This document shows, one piece after another, positions 62,385-64,000 of a stretch of DNA of 64,000 bases. Made by a program: the position numbers and the translations under genes. The first letter of the stretch is position 1. Each line of letters opens with the position of its first letter. The DNA lies in NCBI GenBank assembly GCA_910577195.1, contig CAJTLP010000001.1, positions 62,001 through 126,000 on the forward strand. Direction: 5' to 3'. Under the pieces are notes generated by a model that was given only the letters and a program-made list of their open reading frames with translations, searched no databases and was not told where the DNA came from. The stretch is from an uncultured Eubacterium sp. GTDB taxonomy: Bacteria; Bacillota; Clostridia; Oscillospirales; Acutalibacteraceae.

Positions 62385-63239
62385 TTACTTCACCTGTTCC
62401 ACTATAAAATTATCTATAAGCCTTGTTTTGCCGATATAAACAGCCATTGCTATGAGTGTATTATCGGAAATTGTATCCCTGATTGAAATATCATTAAAAT
62501 CAACAACCTCGACATAATCAATCCTTGCAAGAGGCTCGGTTTCAATATTCTGCTTCATCCGTTCCTTCAGCTCATTGGCATCAGTCAATCCGTTTTCAAC
62601 AAGCTGCTGACCCATAAAAACAGTCTTGCTTAGGATGAGCGCTGCCTGTCTTTCTTCCTCGCTGAGATAGGTGTTTCTTGAGCTTTTGGCAAGTCCGTCA
62701 GCCTCACGGATAATGGGGCATCCGATAATCTCAATCGGTATATTCAAATCCATAACCATTCTCTTGATTACAGCGAGCTGCTGGGCATCCTTCTGACCGA
62801 AGTAGGCTCTGTCCGGTGTAACAATGTTAAACAGCTTGCTCACAACAGTGCAAACCCCTCTGAAATGAATCGGTCTGCTTTTTCCGCAAAGCTCAGCAGT
62901 CGGACCATTCATATCCACAAAGGAACAAAAGCCGTTCGTATACATCTCCTCAGGCTCAGGATTGAATATAAGGTCTGCACCTGTTTTTTCACAAAGCACT
63001 GCATCTGCCTGCAAATCTCTCGGATAGCTTTCCAGATCCTCTGTCGGTGCAAACTGCATCGGATTCACAAAAACACTGACAACCACTTTATCGTTCTGCT
63101 CCACTGCCTTTTTTATAAGGCTCTGGTGTCCCTCGTGCAGATAACCCATTGTGGGCACAAAACCGATTGTTAAGCCCTGCTGTCTCCACTCCTTAACCTG
63201 CTGTCTTACCTCATTTATTGTGTGTACAACATTTATCAT
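62385..63239 (-). CDS. panC: Pantothenate synthetase
   Basis: PanC condenses pantoate and beta-alanine with ATP to pantothenate. The nucleotide-binding PTMGYLHEGHQSLI contains the HIGH-like motif, and FGQKDAQQLAVIKRMVMDL and GCPIIREADGLAKSSRN are both diagnostic. The 284-residue length is normal. It lies between panB and panD in the operon. Confidence 0.97.
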   Translation of the reverse strand: MINVVHTINEVRQQVKEWRQQGLTIGFVPTMGYLHEGHQSLIKKAVEQNDKVVVSVFVNPMQFAPTEDLESYPRDLQADAVLCEKTGADLIFNPEPEEMYTNGFCSFVDMNGPTAELCGKSRPIHFRGVCTVVSKLFNIVTPDRAYFGQKDAQQLAVIKRMVMDLNIPIEIIGCPIIREADGLAKSSRNTYLSEEERQAALILSKTVFMGQQLVENGLTDANELKERMKQNIETEPLARIDYVEVVDFNDISIRDTISDNTLIAMAVYIGKTRLIDNFIVEQVK

Positions 63240-63267
63240 AACTGTCTGCCTCTTTTCGCATTTCTGT

Positions 63268-64000
63268 TTAATACAGCTTTTCTATAATTTCATCATCTAT
63301 TTTATATGTATGCTCTTCAGATGGGAAAGAGGAATTCTTTACATCCTCATCATACTGCTTAAATGCAGATGTCATCATCTCACCTATATTCGCATATCTT
63401 TTCACAAATTTAGGCGTAAAATCCGAAAACATTCCAAGCATATCCTGATAAACCAGAACCTGTCCGTCACAGCCGTTTCCTGCGCCTATTCCGATTGTTA
63501 CGATATCCAGACGGCTTGTAATCAGTGATGCAAGCTTTTCAGGCACAGCCTCAATCACAACCGCAAAGGCACCTGCCTCCTGAACGGCAAGAGCATCCTC
63601 CAGCAGCTTTTTTGCTGCAAGCTCTGTTTTACCCTGAACCCTGTTTCCACCAAGAGCATTAACAGACTGAGGCGTCAACCCTATATGTGCACACACAGGA
63701 ATTCCTGCGTCCACAATTGCCTTAATCTGAGGGCAAACCTCTTTTCCTCCCTCAAGCTTAACGGCATTTGCACCGCCCTCTTTTAACAGCCTGCCGGCAT
63801 TGACAACTGCATCATAAACCGAAGTCTGATAAGACATAAACGGCATATCCGCAATAACAAGAGCATCTTTAGCACCCCTTGAAACGGCTTTGGTGTGATG
63901 AATCATATCCCCCATTGTAACAGAAACCGTGTTTTCGTAGCCGAGAACTACGTTGCCTAAGGAATCTCCCACAAGTATAGAATTAATACCTGCATCGTTC
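63268..64000 (-). CDS. panB: 3-methyl-2-oxobutanoate hydroxymethyltransferase (5' end beyond window)
   Basis: PanB transfers a hydroxymethyl group to 2-ketoisovalerate, the first step of pantothenate synthesis. The frame is open to the window edge; the residues [17 protein letters not shown] are seen there, so the start is outside and the gene should continue about 30 more codons. [34 protein letters not shown] and [12 protein letters not shown] are diagnostic. It is the first visible gene of the pan/coa operon. Confidence 0.95.
   Translation of the reverse strand, partial: NDAGINSILVGDSLGNVVLGYENTVSVTMGDMIHHTKAVSRGAKDALVIADMPFMSYQTSVYDAVVNAGRLLKEGGANAVKLEGGKEVCPQIKAIVDAGIPVCAHIGLTPQSVNALGGNRVQGKTELAAKKLLEDALAVQEAGAFAVVIEAVPEKLASLITSRLDIVTIGIGAGNGCDGQVLVYQDMLGMFSDFTPKFVKRYANIGEMMTSAFKQYDEDVKNSSFPSEEHTYKIDDEIIEKLY

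Overview
The window is an AT-rich stretch of a Gram-positive, spore-forming anaerobe of the class Clostridia, most likely a gut-type member of the Ruminococcaceae/Oscillospiraceae. The evidence is consensus sigma-A promoters (TTGACA-N16/17-TATAAT), strong purine-rich ribosome sites, U-tailed intrinsic terminators between most operons, spore coat genes cotJA-cotJB, a Firmicute-type housekeeping cluster (phoH-ybeY-era-yqzL-recO-mutS2), type III pantothenate kinase, large secreted fibronectin-III proteins and several glycan-degrading enzymes. The genus is inference only. No rRNA, tRNA, CRISPR array, prophage or intact insertion sequence was seen.

Layout. 1-5.5 kb: the end of an oligopeptide-binding protein, a VanZ-like protein, and a nagB-metG-tatD operon. 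5.5-11.4 kb: alanine/sodium symporter, an XRE repressor, a secreted glucosaminidase with SH3 and Fn3 domains, and a PutP symporter. 11.5-15.7 kb: dut-eamA-GH51 arabinofuranosidase operon, a solitary MazF-like gene, and cotJA-cotJB. 15.7-22.6 kb: D,D-carboxypeptidase, two phosphoesterase/transglutaminase genes, a lipase-like hydrolase and MscL with a zinc-ribbon tail. 22.7-32.2 kb: two minus-strand housekeeping operons (trmN6-rsmI-radical SAM; corC-phoH-ybeY-era-yqzL-recO-mutS2), separated by an accessory gap holding a promoter, long RNA hairpin, terminator and tiny ORF. 32.4-37.2 kb: an FkbM methyltransferase-TauE-sulfatase-GPH symporter operon that reads as an intracellular desulfation module. 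37.2-42.2 kb: a membrane phosphoesterase and a PadR-controlled operon with two HAAS-domain membrane proteins sharing an almost identical N-terminus. 42.7-49.4 kb: TfoX-like protein, M28 peptidase, a polar amino acid ABC importer, a DUF6056-type membrane protein and a TtcA-like enzyme. 49.6-53.2 kb: a PurF paralogue lacking the usual N-terminal cysteine, then an ECF sigma factor/putative anti-sigma/secreted protein operon. 53.2-58.2 kb: AraC regulator divergent from a GH95-like lipoprotein, and a MATE exporter behind a short attenuator that looks like a riboswitch. 58.5-64 kb: an orphan gene, an exported metallo-beta-lactamase-fold protein, and a minus-strand panB-panC-panD-coaBC-coaX operon (panB cut by the window end).

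How the parts work together. The pan/coa operon would carry ketoisovalerate and aspartate through to phosphopantetheine. The sulfatase operon pairs a sugar-type importer with a sulfatase lacking a signal peptide and a TauE/SafE anion exporter, so import, cytoplasmic desulfation and export of the anion is a coherent hypothesis. The least explained loci are the structured RNA region near 25.2 kb and the attenuator upstream of the MATE gene near 58.1 kb.
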